Shown: positions 8,193-15,799 of the stretch, piece after piece
Position numbering within the stretch: position 1 is the stretch's first letter
Layout of the letters: each line of letters starts with the position of its first letter
Assembly (NCBI GenBank): GCA_016213785.1
Contig: JACQZQ010000064.1
Location: 62,001 to 126,000, forward strand
DNA: 64,000 nt
Direction: 5' to 3'
Origin: Acidobacteriota bacterium
GTDB taxonomy: Bacteria > Acidobacteriota > Blastocatellia > Chloracidobacteriales > JADJPF01
Notes under the pieces: generated by a model
What the model was told of the DNA's origin: nothing
The model's input: the letters and a program-made list of their open reading frames with translations, nothing else
Databases searched by the model: none
Program-made: the position numbers and the translations under genes

Positions 8193-9491
8193 TTAATGGG
8201 AATTGACTTTTTCGCTCATAGCCCTAATCTTAAGCCCTTTGGTTTCAGGGAATAGCCAAATCCATAATCCTGATAAAACAGCAAAGATTGCAGCTAAAGA
8301 AATACCTCCGCTTAATCCATAATATTGAGCCGTTACGGCCACAAGAATAGGAGCAAAAAACTGTATCCCTCGGGCAAAATTATAAGCTGTCCCCATAGCT
8401 GTACTTCTAATGCTAGTTGGGTAAAGTTCAGCAAAAAGAGGCCCATAGCCTGCAAACATCCCTGTTCCAAAGCCTACTAAAAACATAAAGCTAAGAATAA
8501 TGGGAGGATAAGAAATAATTACTGACCACATAATAGTTATCATTACTAAACCTATTGCCATTAAAAAGCTAAAAATTGAGTAAGCTGGCCGTCTACCAAA
8601 TTTATCAGCAGTCCAACCAAAAGCTAAATTACCAATAAAAGCTCCTACTTGAGCAATAATTACCCAAAGAGCAGATTTTGCTAAAGAAAAAGCTCTTTCT
8701 TGATACAAATAACCTGGTAGCCAAGAAAAAGTTATCCAATAAGCTGCCATATCAAAAACGGCTAAGAGTAGAGAAATAACAAATAAGTAGCGATATTGAG
8801 AGGTAAAAAGAATACGAAAATTAACCTGGGGTTCTTTATTAAGAGGATCAGGATGTTTTTCTAAAAAATCTTTTCTTTCTTGCCAAATATCAGACTCTGG
8901 TAAACGTCTTCTTATAAAGACTACTAAAAGGGCTGGTAAAACAGAAATATAAAAGCAGGCTCGCCAGCCAATTTCAGGGGCAAGTAGCCCACCAACTAAA
9001 GCTGCAAGAGCAAAACCCACTGGAGCACCTGATTGCATAAAAGCTGCAAAGCGAGCACGAACCCTAGGCGGAAAGGTTTCCCCTATATAGGTTTGGCCTG
9101 TTGCCCATTCTCCACCAACACCAAAACCAGTTATTGCTCTAAAAAGAATTAATGTCCAAAGATCTGTAGCAAAACCTGAAAGAAAAGTACCTAAACTAAA
9201 GAGTAAAATTGTCCATTCAAGAACTTTTTTACGGCCATATTTATCAGCAAGCACACCAAAAAGTGCACCTCCAAGTGCTGTAGCAGCTAGAGATGTGCCA
9301 AAGATCCAAGATGTTTGTATATTATTTAACCCTAGTTCCTTACCAATAGGAATTAACAAAAATGTGTAAAGAACTAAATCATAAAAATCAAAAACCCATC
9401 CAGCCCAACTCATAAATAAAATATCATAGTGTTGGCGTGAAAGGCTTTCCTGCTCATTAAGTTTTAATTTTGGTAAATTATCTATTTGCAT
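8193..9491 (-). CDS. MFS transporter, metabolite/carboxylate:H+ symporter-like
   Basis: A 432-residue, 12-helix major facilitator. Helix 1 carries GWVFDFYDLVLYTFLL, with the aspartates typical of carboxylate/sialate/aromatic-acid proton symporters. The loop 2-3 signature GVLADKYGRKKV and its second-half counterpart GWTADKFGRRPAYS are intact, and GFGVGGEWATGQTYIGETFP in helices 4-5 also fits that group. Closest recollected types are lactate/pyruvate (Jen1-like) and NanT-like permeases; the substrate cannot be fixed from sequence. Single gene with no pathway context. No clear Shine-Dalgarno precedes the ATG. Confidence 0.85.
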   Translation of the reverse strand: MQIDNLPKLKLNEQESLSRQHYDILFMSWAGWVFDFYDLVLYTFLLIPIGKELGLNNIQTSWIFGTSLAATALGGALFGVLADKYGRKKVLEWTILLFSLGTFLSGFATDLWTLILFRAITGFGVGGEWATGQTYIGETFPPRVRARFAAFMQSGAPVGFALAALVGGLLAPEIGWRACFYISVLPALLVVFIRRRLPESDIWQERKDFLEKHPDPLNKEPQVNFRILFTSQYRYLFVISLLLAVFDMAAYWITFSWLPGYLYQERAFSLAKSALWVIIAQVGAFIGNLAFGWTADKFGRRPAYSIFSFLMAIGLVMITIMWSVIISYPPIILSFMFLVGFGTGMFAGYGPLFAELYPTSIRSTAMGTAYNFARGIQFFAPILVAVTAQYYGLSGGISLAAIFAVLSGLWIWLFPETKGLKIRAMSEKVNSH

Positions 9492-9912
9492 TATTTAATG
9501 AATAAAATAAAGATTTAAAAAGGTCGCTTAATGTGTGATCTTGATAGTTCTTAAATTTCCCTGCATAAAAAATATTCCGTAACGCTTAGGGTAATTTTCG
9601 TAACGAATATGTTTTTGAACTTCAACAGTTAAGAAAATATCTATATATAAGATTTAATTTTTTACTCTTAAGTAACTAATTGCAAGCAATTATAGTTGTT
9701 CCAATAATTATTTGGAAGATGTTTAAGATGTAGACTTAAGAGGCAAAATCTTTATAAAACCTTTATGTGATTTTTATGACTTCCTTATTTTCTTTAGATA
9801 GAATCCAGAGTGCGTGTGAGTTCTATTTAACTAGTAACAATTTAAGTTAAAAATTAAAAACTTAAATTTTATTTAATTAATAGAAGATTATTAATATATT
9901 GCAAAAAACATT
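9492..9912. other. Divergent intergenic region upstream of the c-di-AMP riboswitch
   Basis: No gene seen. The region is very A+T rich and must hold the promoters of the divergent MFS gene and the riboswitch transcript. TATATT at about 9895-9900 is a candidate -10 for the latter, without a convincing -35. An imperfect dyad TTCCAA-N7-TTGGAA occurs near 9698-9717. Confidence 0.35.
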
Positions 9913-10053
9913 TAGCCGAATACATAAAATGTAGCGGGGGAACCACATAAAAAAATCTTAAGATTTTTTTATTAGGGGTGAATTCAGTTGATTCTGATAG
10001 AGTACTTCCAAACTCAAACCCGTCAGCTAACCTCGTAGGCTTGTTTGGAAGAA
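9913..10053 (+). promoter_or_regulatory. ydaO/yuaA-class cyclic di-AMP riboswitch
   Basis: The conserved blocks of the ydaO aptamer occur in order and spacing: AGCCGAATAC (about 9913-9924), GCGGGGGAACCACA (9934-9947), an A/T hairpin replacing the variable stem (9949-9973), AGGGGTGAATTCAG (9974-9987), and ACCCGTCAGCTAACCTCGTA with GGC (about 10018-10040). CTTCCAAAC (10005-10013) pairs perfectly with GTTTGGAAG (10043-10051), as in the Bacillus and Thermoanaerobacter aptamers. Known members bind c-di-AMP and usually switch off K+ transporter or cell-wall hydrolase genes. Here it precedes an APC permease by about 250 nt. I see no unambiguous terminator before the gene; the A/T-rich dyad at 10259-10290 next to the RBS could be the expression platform. 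Confidence 0.95.
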
Positions 10054-10258
10054 TAATGTATAGAAGATTTATTAGCATTCTAATCTTTTGGATTAGAAGA
10101 AGTTACTTTTTTAAGTTTAAAAATGGTATTCAAACTCTTCTCCCTAATACAACATATTACCAAAAATTTTTAATCACCTCTTTTATCAACCAACTTAATT
10201 TAAAAAAATCAAACTTATTGAACCATAAGCTTTTTTTAAAGAATAACTCAATAATCAA

Positions 10259-10301
10259 GTTTAAGCTTTTTAATTAAAAAGACTTAAAACATATGAAAAG
10301 G
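10259..10301 (+). promoter_or_regulatory. Possible expression platform and RBS of the APC permease
   Basis: An A/T-rich near-palindrome (GTTTAAG...CTTAAAAC with TTTTTAATTAAAAA inside, 10259-10290) ends 4 nt before the Shine-Dalgarno GAAAAGG (10295-10301). The start ATG is at 10307. Ligand-dependent rearrangement involving this hairpin is inference. Confidence 0.35.
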
Positions 10302-10306
10302 CCACA

Positions 10307-12220
10307 ATGTCAACAGCAACATTAAAAAAACGCTTTAATCTTTGGCTACTAGAAGGGTTAAAAGATAGTACTAAAACACCTGATAAACATAAAGCCCATG
10401 AACGTGCACCTTGGTGGAAAGTTATGTGTTTAACAGGGGTAGATTATTTTTCTACTCTAGGTTATCAACCTGGAATTGCGTTTCTAGCTGCTGGAGTGCT
10501 CTCACCAGTAGCAACTTTTATCTTAATACTTGTAACTTTATTTGGAGCACTTCCAATTTATCGCCGTGTAGCAGAAGAAAGTCCAAATGGGCAAGGAAGT
10601 ATATCAATTCTAGAATCTTTATTACCTCGCTGGAAAGGTAAAGGATTAGTCCTTGTTTTATTAGGGTTTGCAGCAACAGATTTTATGATTACCATAACGC
10701 TTTCTGCCGCTGATGCTACTGCTCATATTATAGAAAACCCTTTTGTTCCTGACTGGTTACATCATAAGGTGCTAGTAACACTATTACTAGTAGCTTTTCT
10801 AGGAGCTATTTTCTTAAAAGGTTTTAGAGAAGCAATTGGATTAGCGGTTTTCTTAGTATTTGCTTACCTAGTACTTAATTTTATTGTTGTAGGAGTAGGT
10901 TTTTATCATATTGCAAAAGATATAAGTGTAGTTAGCAATTGGAGAGAAGCAATTTTTATTAGCCATGGCTCTTCCTGGAACGTACTAGGCATATCACTAA
11001 TACTTTTTCCTAAATTAGCACTTGGGCTTTCGGGTTTTGAAACAGGTGTAGCTGTAATGCCTTTAATAAAAGGCGATTTAACCGATACTGTAGAAAAGCC
11101 TGAGGGAAGAATAAGAAATGCAAAATATCTATTAGTTTCTGCTGCATTGATTATGAGCATCTTTTTAATTAGTAGTAGTTTAGTTACAACTCTATTAATC
11201 CCTAAAGAAGCTTTTCAAATTGGCGGTGAAGCCAATGGTCGAGCATTAGCTTACTTAGCTCATCTTTACTTAGGTGAAACGTTTGGGACAATTTATGACC
11301 TAAGTACTATTGCTATTTTATGGTTCGCAGGAGCTTCTGCAATGGCAGGGTTACTTAATCTAGTACCTAAGTATTTACCTAAATATGGAATGGCACCTGA
11401 CTGGGCTAAAGCCTCTAGACCTCTAGTACTTTTCTTTACTGCTGTAGGCTTTATTATCACCATTTTGTTTAATGCTGATGTTGATGCACAAGGTGGTGCT
11501 TATGCAACAGGGGTACTTGTATTAATGTTTTCTGCTGCCTTAGCAGTTACTTTAATAATTTGGAAAAATGGGTGGTTAAGTAGAATTAAGTTTTTAATAA
11601 TTACTTTAGTCTTTGGCTATACAACTGTGCTTAATATTATAGAAAGACCTGAAGGAATCAAAATAGCGTCATTTTTTATTCTTGCAACTTTAGCTACCTC
11701 TTTGATTTCTCGTGCCTTACGTTCCACCGAATTACGAACTCAAAAAGTAATTCTAGATGAATCAGCCCAAAAGTTTATTAAAGAAGCTAGTAAATCAGAA
11801 GATATACGTATTATTGCTCATAGACCTGGCGGCCATACCTATCATTTCAAGGAAAAAGAGGCTAGGGATATTCATAATATTTTTGAAGAACAATTAATAT
11901 TCTTAGAAATAAAACCAGGAGATGCTTCTGAATTTACTGATGAAGTGCTAGAAGTACATGGTGTTAACGAAGGAAAACATAGGATATTACGCTGTGAAAG
12001 CCCTGCTGTACCTAATGCAATAGCTGCTTTACTACTACATATTCGCGATAAAACTCATCGTCAACCTCATGTTTATTTTGGCTGGACAGAAGGTAATCCT
12101 ATTACTTATGTACTTAAGTATTTAGCCTTTGGTGAAGGCGATACAGCTCCTGTTACTCGTGAAGTTCTTCGTTTAGCCGAGCCTAACCCTAAACGTCGTC
12201 CTTATGTTCATGTAGGTTAA
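10307..12220 (+). CDS. APC-superfamily permease under c-di-AMP riboswitch control, probable potassium transporter (KimA-like)
   Basis: The 637-residue protein has about 12 transmembrane helices (roughly residues 45-480) of the amino acid-polyamine-organocation fold, beginning [24 protein letters not shown] soluble C-terminal region of about 150 residues follows. APC proteins include amino-acid permeases and the KimA/Kup K+ transporters. Two things favour potassium: the preceding ydaO riboswitch, which in Bacillus controls kimA, and the cytoplasmic C-terminal domain, similar in layout to KimA. Primary sequence similarity to KimA is not obvious by eye, so the substrate is inference. The gene is monocistronic, ending at a repeat-flanked terminator shared with the convergent aminotransferase gene. 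Confidence 0.82.
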   Translation: MSTATLKKRFNLWLLEGLKDSTKTPDKHKAHERAPWWKVMCLTGVDYFSTLGYQPGIAFLAAGVLSPVATFILILVTLFGALPIYRRVAEESPNGQGSISILESLLPRWKGKGLVLVLLGFAATDFMITITLSAADATAHIIENPFVPDWLHHKVLVTLLLVAFLGAIFLKGFREAIGLAVFLVFAYLVLNFIVVGVGFYHIAKDISVVSNWREAIFISHGSSWNVLGISLILFPKLALGLSGFETGVAVMPLIKGDLTDTVEKPEGRIRNAKYLLVSAALIMSIFLISSSLVTTLLIPKEAFQIGGEANGRALAYLAHLYLGETFGTIYDLSTIAILWFAGASAMAGLLNLVPKYLPKYGMAPDWAKASRPLVLFFTAVGFIITILFNADVDAQGGAYATGVLVLMFSAALAVTLIIWKNGWLSRIKFLIITLVFGYTTVLNIIERPEGIKIASFFILATLATSLISRALRSTELRTQKVILDESAQKFIKEASKSEDIRIIAHRPGGHTYHFKEKEARDIHNIFEEQLIFLEIKPGDASEFTDEVLEVHGVNEGKHRILRCESPAVPNAIAALLLHIRDKTHRQPHVYFGWTEGNPITYVLKYLAFGEGDTAPVTREVLRLAEPNPKRRPYVHVG

Positions 12221-12226
12221 AATAAA

Positions 12227-12311
12227 GGTAGAGACATATTTGAATAGGCTAGGGGTAGAGACATATTTGAATAGGCTAGGGGTAGAGACATAGCTCTACC
12301 CCTAGCCTATT
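12227..12311. repeat. Tandem 27-bp repeat formed by partial duplication of a terminator arm
   Basis: Two identical 27-bp units (12227-12253 and 12254-12280), beginning GGTAGAGACATATTTG and ending AATAGGCTAGG, are followed by the first 11 bases of a third (from 12281). Each unit contains most of the 5' arm of the terminator at 12270-12311. Confidence 0.85.
12270..12311. terminator. Bidirectional terminator hairpin between convergent genes
   Basis: An 18-bp arm, 12270-12287 (AATAGGCTAGGGGTAGAG), pairs perfectly with 12294-12311 around the loop ACATAG. The 3' arm overlaps the last codons (Arg-Ile-Gly) and stop codon of the minus-strand aminotransferase gene, so the arm is itself coding sequence. 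Confidence 0.8.
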
Positions 12312-13468
12312 CTACTTAATAATTTGTTAATAGCTACTTGAAAAATATTTGGCTTCGTAATTAAACTTACCACTAAATATCCATCCATTTGTAAATCAAA
12401 AAAATATCCTGGATGAATGATTAAGTTATCTTTTATTAATAATTCTAGTATTAGTTCTTCTTCAGGAACTATCTTAGGGATTTGTATAATTGCGTACCAG
12501 CCTGCTTCGATAGGCAAAAGGCTACATACACTTTCAGGTTTTATTTGAGACTTTAACCAAGAATAGTTACTTAATGCTCTTTTAAGGATCTGTTCTTGAA
12601 TTCCTTCTGCAAGTTTTAATAATTCTGGTAAAGCGTGTTGTACAGGGCTACTAACAGAAAGAAAAAGATCTGTAATAAACTCTAGTCTATTATGGGCTTG
12701 ATAGAAATTATCACCTTGACCATTAATTAAAATCCAGCCTAATTTTAATTGTGGTAGACATGCGGCTTTAGATAAACCATTTAGACTAAAAGTTAAGATC
12801 TCGCTAACTTCTGCAATAGTACTAACTCGTTCATTATCAGCATAATGAGCATAATCACAAAAAACCTCATCAGAAATTAAAGCTAATTGGTTATCTTTGC
12901 AAAACTCTATTAGCTTAGCCAATTCATTTTTCTTAAGAAATGAGCCTGTAGGATTATTAGGGTTAACTATAATAATTGCACGAGTGTTTTTCTTACAAAG
13001 ACTTTGCAAAAGATGAAAATCAATATACCAAGTCCCATCATAATGTAGGGTATAATTTATAGTTTTTACTCCTTCAACTTGGGCTAAATGTTCAAAAAGA
13101 GGATAAGATGGAACTGGGACTAGTAGAGAATCGCCTGGCTCCATAAGTAGCTTAAAAAGTAGGGTGTAAGCTTCACTTGTACTAGCTGTAAGAAAAATAT
13201 TTTCTATATCTATATTTATTTTCCTTAGTTTATAGTAATCAACAATTGCTTTACGTGCATTAAATAAGCCTTTAGGATCAGGCTGATAAATTAAAGCTTT
13301 GGGGTTAGATAGTGCTGAAAGGATTTCTTTTTCAGGGTAAATTATATCTATAGAAGTTGGGTTTGATTGTGTTAAGTCTAAAAGGTTTTCATTATCTAAC
13401 TTTTTTTGCTCAATAATCTTAGTTAATTTATTAGTTGTTAGTTCTTTTGGGGTACGGGAAGAAAACAT
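12302..13468 (-). CDS. Pyridoxal-phosphate-dependent aminotransferase, class I/II
   Basis: The 388-residue protein is a fold-type I aminotransferase. PLP contacts are visible: IIVNPNNPTGSF, LISDEVFCDYAHY, and the Schiff-base lysine in SLNGLSKAACLPQLKLGW. The final domain has VSLITKP in place of the usual R-x-S/F region, so carboxylate recognition may differ. Members convert amino acids to 2-oxo acids (Asp, Ala, aromatic types); specificity cannot be assigned. Normal length, single gene. The stop codon lies inside the terminator stem shared with the convergent permease gene. Confidence 0.9.
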   Translation of the reverse strand: MFSSRTPKELTTNKLTKIIEQKKLDNENLLDLTQSNPTSIDIIYPEKEILSALSNPKALIYQPDPKGLFNARKAIVDYYKLRKINIDIENIFLTASTSEAYTLLFKLLMEPGDSLLVPVPSYPLFEHLAQVEGVKTINYTLHYDGTWYIDFHLLQSLCKKNTRAIIIVNPNNPTGSFLKKNELAKLIEFCKDNQLALISDEVFCDYAHYADNERVSTIAEVSEILTFSLNGLSKAACLPQLKLGWILINGQGDNFYQAHNRLEFITDLFLSVSSPVQHALPELLKLAEGIQEQILKRALSNYSWLKSQIKPESVCSLLPIEAGWYAIIQIPKIVPEEELILELLIKDNLIIHPGYFFDLQMDGYLVVSLITKPNIFQVAINKLLSRIG

Positions 13469-13507
13469 TTAACCCTCATAAAAATACTTATTGCAAGATA
13501 ATAGGGG

Positions 13508-13552
13508 AAAGGCACGGTTTAACCAATAAAAATATTAGTTCTGTGCCTTTTT
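13508..13552. terminator. Candidate terminator hairpin
   Basis: AAAGGCAC (13508-13515) pairs with GTGCCTTT (13543-13550). The T-run (TTTTTAGTTTTATT) is on the plus strand, but the only nearby gene ending here is the minus-strand SCP2 gene, so it may work only weakly in that direction. Confidence 0.5.
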
Positions 13553-13577
13553 AGTTTTATTAAAAATTTAATATTAA

Positions 13578-13886
13578 TTATTTTGTAAAAGCACCACCAA
13601 ATTCTTGTAAAAGCGTGGGATTATTAGTTTTAATCTTACCACTCATAAAATCCATCATACCAGGTTTATAACCACCCCATATTTTAGCAAACATATCAGC
13701 AGATGTTTTTAATACACAATCTGCTTCATCAACTGTTTTACCTTCTTCAACTTTAATTTTGCCTTTTGCAAAAGTTACGGTGTATTTATAATCATCTAGG
13801 GAAAAATAATAGCTACGATCATCATCTATAGAACCTGCATTGTAAGATTTTTTCATTGATTCAAAAATTTCAGGAATACTTGACAT
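13578..13886 (-). CDS. SCP2 sterol-binding domain protein
   Basis: This 102-residue protein is a stand-alone SCP2 domain: DRSYYFSLDDYKYTVTFAKGKIKV, then ADCVLKTSADMFAKIWGG, and MDFMSGKIKTNNPTLLQEFGGAF with the final lipid-tunnel helix. SCP2 domains bind fatty acyl or other hydrophobic ligands in the cytoplasm; the bacterial ligand is unknown. A strong Shine-Dalgarno (GGAGG on the minus strand, 13895-13900) lies 8-9 nt upstream of ATG. It is a single gene between an aminotransferase and the cmk-ribE pair. Confidence 0.93.
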   Translation of the reverse strand: MSSIPEIFESMKKSYNAGSIDDDRSYYFSLDDYKYTVTFAKGKIKVEEGKTVDEADCVLKTSADMFAKIWGGYKPGMMDFMSGKIKTNNPTLLQEFGGAFTK

Positions 13887-13999
13887 AAAAAATTACCTCC
13901 AATAATTTTTACTACATTCTTAAATAATTGATTCTAAAACAAATTGTTAATATTCTTAAAAAGCGTATTATAAGAGCCTAAGATACTTCTTAAGCAAAA

Positions 14000-14647
14000 T
14001 TAATATCCTAAATCTTTTAGTTTTTCCATAGTTAAAGCAGATTTTTCTGATTTTACAGGGTCTTTTATTAACATACGCTCTATATATTTAGCTAGGATAT
14101 CAGCTTCTAAATTAACATCATCTCCAGAAGAAAGATGACCTAGAGTTGTCATTTTTATTGTATGAGGGACAACTGCTACTTCAAAGTAATTTTCTGTTAG
14201 ATTTGCAATCGTTAAACTAATACCTTCAATGGCTATTGAGCCTTTTTTACAAATATAATGAGCTATTTCTTTAGGAAAAGAAAAACGCATTATAAAACTT
14301 TCTCCAACTTTTTGGCGAGTCAAAAATTGACCAGTAGAATCAACATGCCCTTGGACAATATGCCCACCTAATCTATCACTAAGCTTTAATGCTCTTTCTA
14401 AATTTACTAGTCGTCCAGCTTTTAAGTAACCTAATGTAGTACGCTTAAGGGTTTCTAAAGAAACATCAAAACACAAAACATTATTATTAAATTCTGTAAC
14501 TGTTAAACATACCCCATTGACAGCAACGCTATCACCTAGTTTAATATCGCTAGTAATATAACTAGCTAAAATAGTCAGTTTTCCTCCTTGGGAATGGGTT
14601 TGAGTACTTTTAATTGTCCCTACTTCCTCAATAATTCCTGTAAACAT
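14000..14647 (-). CDS. ribE: Riboflavin synthase, alpha chain
   Basis: The 215-residue protein is the tandem lumazine-binding-domain riboflavin synthase, which dismutates two 6,7-dimethyl-8-ribityllumazines to riboflavin. The N-terminal MFTGIIEEVG is diagnostic. Each barrel repeats the same elements: GDSVAVNGVCLTV and FDVSLETLKRTTLG in the first, GGHIVQGHVD at the junction, and GSIAIEGISLTI and VVPHTIKMTTLG in the second. Its start codon directly abuts the stop of cmk, so the two are translationally coupled. No other riboflavin genes are nearby and I see no FMN riboswitch. Confidence 0.97.
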   Translation of the reverse strand: MFTGIIEEVGTIKSTQTHSQGGKLTILASYITSDIKLGDSVAVNGVCLTVTEFNNNVLCFDVSLETLKRTTLGYLKAGRLVNLERALKLSDRLGGHIVQGHVDSTGQFLTRQKVGESFIMRFSFPKEIAHYICKKGSIAIEGISLTIANLTENYFEVAVVPHTIKMTTLGHLSSGDDVNLEADILAKYIERMLIKDPVKSEKSALTMEKLKDLGY

Positions 14648-15346
14648 TTAGATAGTTCCTAAGGGTTTTGCTACTAAGTTTAGTTTTTCTTCTACATGTT
14701 CTAACATTTTTTCTACTACGCCTGTTGGTGATAATTTTGAAGTATCGAGTTGAATAGAATCTATTGCGGGTCTTAAAGGAGCATAAGTTCTTTGGCTATC
14801 GCGATGATCGCGTTCTTCTATTTCTTTTAAGGTTTGTTCTAAACTTAAGCTTTCACCTCTGTTTAATTCTTCTAAGTTACGCCGTCTAGCACGTTCATAA
14901 ACATCTGCAATAAGAAAAAACTTTACATCTGCATTAGGAAAAACATGTGTTCCAATATCACGTCCATCTAAGACTACTCCACCTAGTCTTCCCATCTCTC
15001 TTTGACGCTCAACTAAAGCTTGACGAACCCCCCCTATAGCAGAAATTATTGAAGCCGCTTGGCTAACTTTTGGAGTTCGAATATCTTCTGTTACCTCTTT
15101 GCCATTAAGAAAAACATGAAGTTGATAAGGTTTTCCCTCAAGAGCAATATTAACTTCTTTTACTAGATTTATAACTTTTTCCTCTTCAGTTAAAGCTATG
15201 TCGTTGTTAAGTACAGCTAGAGCCGCAGCACGATACATTGCTCCTGTATCTATATATAAATACCCAAGCTTATTTGCTAGCGCTTTGCCAGTAGTGCTTT
15301 TACCTGCACCTGAAGGCCCATCTATTGCGATAATTAATTTTTTCAT
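14648..15346 (-). CDS. cmk: Cytidylate kinase
   Basis: CMP/dCMP kinase for pyrimidine nucleotide salvage, cytoplasmic. The P-loop AIDGPSGAGKSTTGKALA is at the N-terminus, followed by YIDTGAMYRAAAL, DGRDIGTHVFPNADVKFFL (CMP-binding/NMP domain) and the LID segment ERARRRNLEEL with DHRDSQRTYAPLRPA. I chose ATG at 15346 because AGGTG sits at a normal 8-nt distance; an in-frame GTG at 15355 overlaps that ribosome-binding site. The gene ends with zero spacing to ribE, forming a two-gene unit. Confidence 0.95.
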   Translation of the reverse strand: MKKLIIAIDGPSGAGKSTTGKALANKLGYLYIDTGAMYRAAALAVLNNDIALTEEEKVINLVKEVNIALEGKPYQLHVFLNGKEVTEDIRTPKVSQAASIISAIGGVRQALVERQREMGRLGGVVLDGRDIGTHVFPNADVKFFLIADVYERARRRNLEELNRGESLSLEQTLKEIEERDHRDSQRTYAPLRPAIDSIQLDTSKLSPTGVVEKMLEHVEEKLNLVAKPLGTI

Positions 15347-15574
15347 TAAAATCACCTAAGCTATTTTATATAAAACTTAAAATAGCTTTATAAGTCTATA
15401 AATATTTTTTATTGTATTTGAGAAGAAATTTACTCTGAAACTGACTAATTGGTCAATGATAATAGAATAGTGATGGCAAAAAGAAAAATTTATAAAGCTA
15501 TCACCTTATTTTGCAAATAATAAGAGACTATAAATTAAGCTTAGGCAAGTTTTCTAGAGAATTAAACTTTGTCC

Positions 15575-15614
15575 AAGTTTAGGATAAGTTTAGAGCAAGT
15601 TTAAGGTAAGTTTA
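15575..15614 (+). promoter_or_regulatory. Four AAGTTTA direct repeats with exact 11-bp period (OmpR/PhoB-type operator candidate)
   Basis: AAGTTTA begins at 15575, 15586, 15597 and 15608, one DNA turn apart, 22 bp upstream of a TTGACA -35 box. OmpR/PhoB-family response regulators bind such helically phased direct repeats (for example the B. subtilis PhoP box). Which regulator acts here is unknown. Confidence 0.65.
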
Positions 15615-15636
15615 GAATAGGTATTTTATCGTTTGC

Positions 15637-15664
15637 TTGACAGCTTAAAATCGTGTGCTAAAAT
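15637..15664 (+). promoter_or_regulatory. Sigma-70 type promoter of the small TonB-receptor-like gene
   Basis: TTGACA (15637-15642), a 16-bp spacer, and TAAAAT (15659-15664). It predicts a start near 15671 and a 5' leader of about 130 nt before the ATG at 15800. Confidence 0.7.
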
Positions 15665-15799
15665 TTTTCTATTCGTCACAGCTTGAAACAACTATCTCAG
15701 TATTTGCAATATTTACAATAAGTTAAGTATAAGTATTTCTCTAATTTGAGAGTTGTTTTCGATAAACAAGAAAATTTTTAAGCTTAGTGAGAAAACCCA

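Noticed and set aside
9869..10277. Two overlapping open frames (minus 9869-10078, plus 9978-10277) in the permease leader
   Set aside because: Both overlap the conserved riboswitch aptamer, have no ribosome-binding site, and give low-complexity translations. Their apparent openness comes from A/T-rich structured RNA sequence.
12227..12311. Possible CRISPR-like repeat array
   Set aside because: Units are directly adjacent with no spacers and are explained by duplication of a terminator arm.
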